In this document: one piece after another, positions 61,487-64,000 of the stretch
Layout of the letters: each line of letters starts with the position of its first letter
How positions within the stretch are numbered: position 1 is the first letter of the stretch
Assembly (NCBI GenBank): GCA_000802095.1
Contig: JUEB01000015.1
Coordinates: 1-64,000 of the forward strand
DNA from: Peptococcaceae bacterium BICA1-7
GTDB lineage: Bacteria; Bacillota; Desulfotomaculia; Desulfotomaculales; Desulfocucumaceae
Length of the DNA: 64,000 nt
Direction of reading: 5' to 3'
The notes under the pieces: model-generated
What the model was told of the DNA's origin: nothing
The model's input: only the letters and a program-made list of their open reading frames with translations
Databases searched by the model: none
Made by a program: the position numbers and the translations under genes

Positions 61487-62752
61487 ATGGCTGTAAATGA
61501 AAAGCCGGTGGTTCTACTGGGTATCGGCAATAACAGAATAGAAGAATGGATTAAAGTATTTTTTCTTGAGCAGGCCGACATCACGGTTTCTCCTGCCGAT
61601 GACCAGGCACTGAGGGAAAGAATAAGCCATCTTTGCCCGGATATCCTGGTATTAATGCGGCAAAATTCAATGGGAGGGATACCTGACGCCGGCAGCCTTG
61701 CGGTAGCTGCAGCCCAAAATGTTCCGGCCGTCCTTTTTATAGTAGGTGAGCTGGATGATGAGGGAAAAGAGCTGTATGACCAGGCCAGAGAGGCCGGGGT
61801 GCAGAATATAATAACCTGTGAAAGAGGCGGGCAGATATACGGTGATGAGCTTGTTTACAGCCTTACAGGACTGATCAGGGAAATAAGCGCCCCGGCCGGG
61901 AGAAAGGAAGAAGAGGAGTGTGCCCCGGACAGCCGGCTTAGCACAGAGGCCAGAAAAACAATAAACTCACTTTTTCAAAGCGCCGGCAGTATAGGCAGGG
62001 CCATCATCAAATCGGCCAAACCATCCCCAAAGAAGACCCTTGGTATAATAAGAAGTTCCAAAGGAATATCATTAGAAAATACCGGGGAGATCAGCCCGGG
62101 CCTGGCCCAGCTATCCCCCACCTCAATTGTTCCCGGAGGGATTCTGGCTGTGGTCACTCCCTGGAGGCCAAATCTTGCCGGCAGGCTGGCCGCCCAGGCG
62201 GCAAAAATGTTCGGGGAGGTGGATGGTAGCCAGGTGTCATACATAGGAGCCAGCGGAAGCAGCACAGGGGCCCTTTGGCTGGACGTGCCGGAGGAGGAGC
62301 TGCTTATGTCAGACTGGAGGGTGCCCGGATCCAGCTGCCCTATAACCAGGGGAAATATAAAAATATTTGCCGTGGATCCTGTTAAAGATCTGCATACCGG
62401 AAGTGATGAGGAGTTAAAGGACCTGCTGCTCAGTGTGAGAAAGACTTCCACCTATACTGTGGTGGATTTTGCCGGAGATATGACCATGGCCCGGAAGGCT
62501 GCCCTGCAGGGCCGCACTGTTTTGCTGGTGGTGGCTCCCGGAAATGACCCGGTGGAATTGAGGGTTTCAACCCTTTGGATAAGAAATATAAAGGATGGCT
62601 GTAAAAATGTGGTGACCGGCATAGATATCCGGGGAGTGCTTCCGGAAATTCCCGAAGAATTAGACCCCAGGGTTATTGTAAGAAATAATCCCGCCGACTC
62701 CCTCAATACAGCTCTGAAAAAGAATAATGATAATGTGTTTGTATGGGTATAA
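61487..62752 (+). CDS. CpaE/TadZ-like protein: receiver-like domain plus degenerate ParA-like domain
   Basis: 421 residues from ATG 61487, eight bases after AAGGGGG. The first about 130 residues alternate beta strands and helices like a receiver domain (PVVLLGIGNNRIEEWIKVFF, CPDILVLMRQ). A low-complexity linker follows; from about 225 the protein looks like a ParA/MinD fold (GGILAVVTPWRPNLAGRLAA, YTVVDFAGDMTMARKAALQG, VLLVVAPG) but the Walker A glycine-lysine motif is missing. TadZ-type proteins position pilus systems and often have degenerate ATPase sites. No pilus gene is visible; an SLH protein gene follows. Confidence 0.55.
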   Translation: MAVNEKPVVLLGIGNNRIEEWIKVFFLEQADITVSPADDQALRERISHLCPDILVLMRQNSMGGIPDAGSLAVAAAQNVPAVLFIVGELDDEGKELYDQAREAGVQNIITCERGGQIYGDELVYSLTGLIREISAPAGRKEEEECAPDSRLSTEARKTINSLFQSAGSIGRAIIKSAKPSPKKTLGIIRSSKGISLENTGEISPGLAQLSPTSIVPGGILAVVTPWRPNLAGRLAAQAAKMFGEVDGSQVSYIGASGSSTGALWLDVPEEELLMSDWRVPGSSCPITRGNIKIFAVDPVKDLHTGSDEELKDLLLSVRKTSTYTVVDFAGDMTMARKAALQGRTVLLVVAPGNDPVELRVSTLWIRNIKDGCKNVVTGIDIRGVLPEIPEELDPRVIVRNNPADSLNTALKKNNDNVFVWV

Positions 62753-62940
62753 ATGTTTTCTATTCTATATTGTCAAATATGGCATAAATAGTCAGTAAAG
62801 TTTTAAATATCGACAAATTAGCAGGGGGTTAAAGGAAAATTGTAGTATAATAGATAAATTAACTGAAACAAAAAAAGCTTTGCCAACGTCTTAAATTATA
62901 AGTGATTCTTTTAAAAGAAACAGGTTTGGGGGGTTTGCTT

Positions 62941-64000
62941 TTGAGATCCAGGTGTCTGTTACCGTTACTGATGGCATTGTTGTTAACCCTCACTGTGGGG
63001 ACGGCCCAGGCTGCTGATTTGACATATGACTATACCGACGTGGGCAGTCACTGGGCCCAGGAGTCAATTGCAGAGTGCAGGGTTAATGATTTTATGACGG
63101 GTTATCCGGGCAACACCTTTGGTCCTGAGAGGGCACTCAGCAGGGCTGAGGCGCTGGTTTCCATCAACAGGGGACTGGGATGGGGGAAAGAGGCAGAAAG
63201 CGCCCCCACATCAACAATGAGGTTCCCACCGGATGTGGCAGACATTTTTAAAGGCCATATAGTTTTGGCTGCCAATAAACAGTTAATCAGTAAGAATGCT
63301 ATTTCGGTCATCAATTTTAACAGCCCTGCGCCCAGATACGAGGTGGCTGCCTGGATAGCCAGGGCCCTTAATCTAAAGGGGCAGGGGGGAAGCCTCTCCT
63401 TTACCGACATAGGCGGGATGACTCCTGAGAACAGGGATCTGCTGTCCGGAGTGGTCCAGGCGGGAATAATGAGTGGAGATCCTGAACATACTTTCAGGCC
63501 CAACGGTTCGCTGACCAGGGCTGAAATGGCCTCTATACTGGCCAGGATGCTGGACGGTGGGAAAATAAGCCCCGCTGCGGGCCGTCATATAACCGGCAAG
63601 CTGACCCAGGTGGAAGTGGTCCAAAAGAAGCTGACCGTGCAGACCTCCGGCAAAACTGAAACTTTTGATTTATCCGGACAGTATGCCCTTTTCAGGAATG
63701 GTAAAAAATCAAGCCTTGATCTTTTTAAGGTGGGGGATAATGTAAGGGTGTCCCTGGATGCTTCCGGCAAGTGTACTTTTGCCGCAGCCACCGGGGATGC
63801 CACCCCGGGGAGCCAAAACAGCGGGGCAGGAATAGAAAATACCGGCGCTCCTGACTCCAGCTATGTGCCCCGGGGTAAAACAGGATATGTGGTAAACAAG
63901 TACGCCGATTATTTTACAGTGCGCCTTAGCGATAATTCTGTCCAGGAATTATGGGCCTCAGGACTGACCTTTATAAAGGGCGGATCGCCGGGAAATTACA
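62941..64000 (+). CDS. SLH-domain surface protein, 5' part (runs off the window)
   Basis: TTG start seven bases after GGGGGG; 353 codons are visible and open to the edge. Signal peptide (about 1-24, ending AQA), then SLH-like modules: YTDVGSHWAQESI with GYPGNTFGPERALSRAE, a weaker second one, and FTDIGGMTPENRDLL with GDPEHTFRPNGSLTRAEM. After about 215 residues follow beta-rich segments with TGKLTQVEVVQKKLTV and TGYVVNKYADYFTVRL, similar to each other and probably repeats. A cell-wall-bound protein. Confidence 0.82.
   Translation, partial: MRSRCLLPLLMALLLTLTVGTAQAADLTYDYTDVGSHWAQESIAECRVNDFMTGYPGNTFGPERALSRAEALVSINRGLGWGKEAESAPTSTMRFPPDVADIFKGHIVLAANKQLISKNAISVINFNSPAPRYEVAAWIARALNLKGQGGSLSFTDIGGMTPENRDLLSGVVQAGIMSGDPEHTFRPNGSLTRAEMASILARMLDGGKISPAAGRHITGKLTQVEVVQKKLTVQTSGKTETFDLSGQYALFRNGKKSSLDLFKVGDNVRVSLDASGKCTFAAATGDATPGSQNSGAGIENTGAPDSSYVPRGKTGYVVNKYADYFTVRLSDNSVQELWASGLTFIKGGSPGNY

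Overview
The window looks like a chromosome segment of an anaerobic, low-GC-branch Clostridia member, most like the Peptococcaceae/Desulfotomaculum-Pelotomaculum group. This is inferred from the gene set, not from any search: ferredoxin-linked 2-oxoacid oxidoreductase, a nifHI1I2DKENB cluster of the methanogen/Clostridia layout, A-type flavoprotein, rubrerythrin-like protein, TAXI-TRAP transport, S-layer homology domains, a sigma-54 activator, strong AGGAGG-type ribosome sites and many GTG/TTG starts. No rRNA, tRNA or CRISPR array was seen.

Layout. 1-600: tail of an IS110-type transposase with a structured non-coding flank. 645-6900 (minus): korDABC encoding a 2-oxoacid:ferredoxin oxidoreductase, its likely GntR regulator, then BtrH-like, DUF169 and DUF2284 genes. 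7495-12856: a small protein, a MocR-type regulator divergent from a siroheme/Fe-S protein, an EamA exporter, a HAD hydrolase and a PPC-domain protein. 13128-16836: PadR plus a flavoprotein-SCP2-membrane fusion, divergent from an FprA flavoprotein; then exonuclease III. 18208-27828: the nitrogen fixation operon nifH-nifI1-nifI2-nifD-nifK-nifE-nifN-nifB, a [2Fe-2S] ferredoxin and an AnfO-like protein. 28007-30206 (minus): PadR with a WtpA-like oxyanion-binding protein, and a TauE/SafE permease. 30799-39873: cell-surface and miscellaneous genes (glycosyltransferase, NAGPA-SLH protein, PhzF, a propeller protein, a crotonase-fold protein, a phosphoesterase). 40079-43382: a sigma-54 activator and a CoA-transferase with a palindromic upstream site and a -24/-12 promoter. 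43495-50091: M24 peptidase, TAXI-TRAP operon, sugar-type symporter. 50943-53927: Old-Yellow-Enzyme-type reductase and PadR. 54324-56077: amtB-glnK. 56232-64000: winged-helix ferredoxin, HD protein, PilZ protein, ferritin-like protein, MBL hydrolase, a CpaE/TadZ-like protein and the start of an SLH protein.

Main result. Both the nifH and amtB leaders show a good sigma-A promoter, then small hairpins with six-base loops carrying A at position 1 and G at position 4, the second of which overlaps the 5' arm of an intrinsic terminator. This is the known architecture of ANTAR-protein antitermination targets. It suggests that nitrogen fixation and ammonium uptake are co-controlled by transcript antitermination, with post-translational control layered on top through NifI1/NifI2 and GlnK. 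No ANTAR protein gene was recognised in the window. Both leaders seem to contain more than one such unit in tandem.

Other points: a shared operator-like motif at identical positions in the promoters of the enoate-type reductase (50943) and the winged-helix ferredoxin (56232); a sigma-54 circuit with a 37-base perfect palindrome; a cytoplasmic WtpA-like protein paired with PadR; and a family of about 150-190 bp inverted-repeat elements (CACAGAG ends) present six times between genes.
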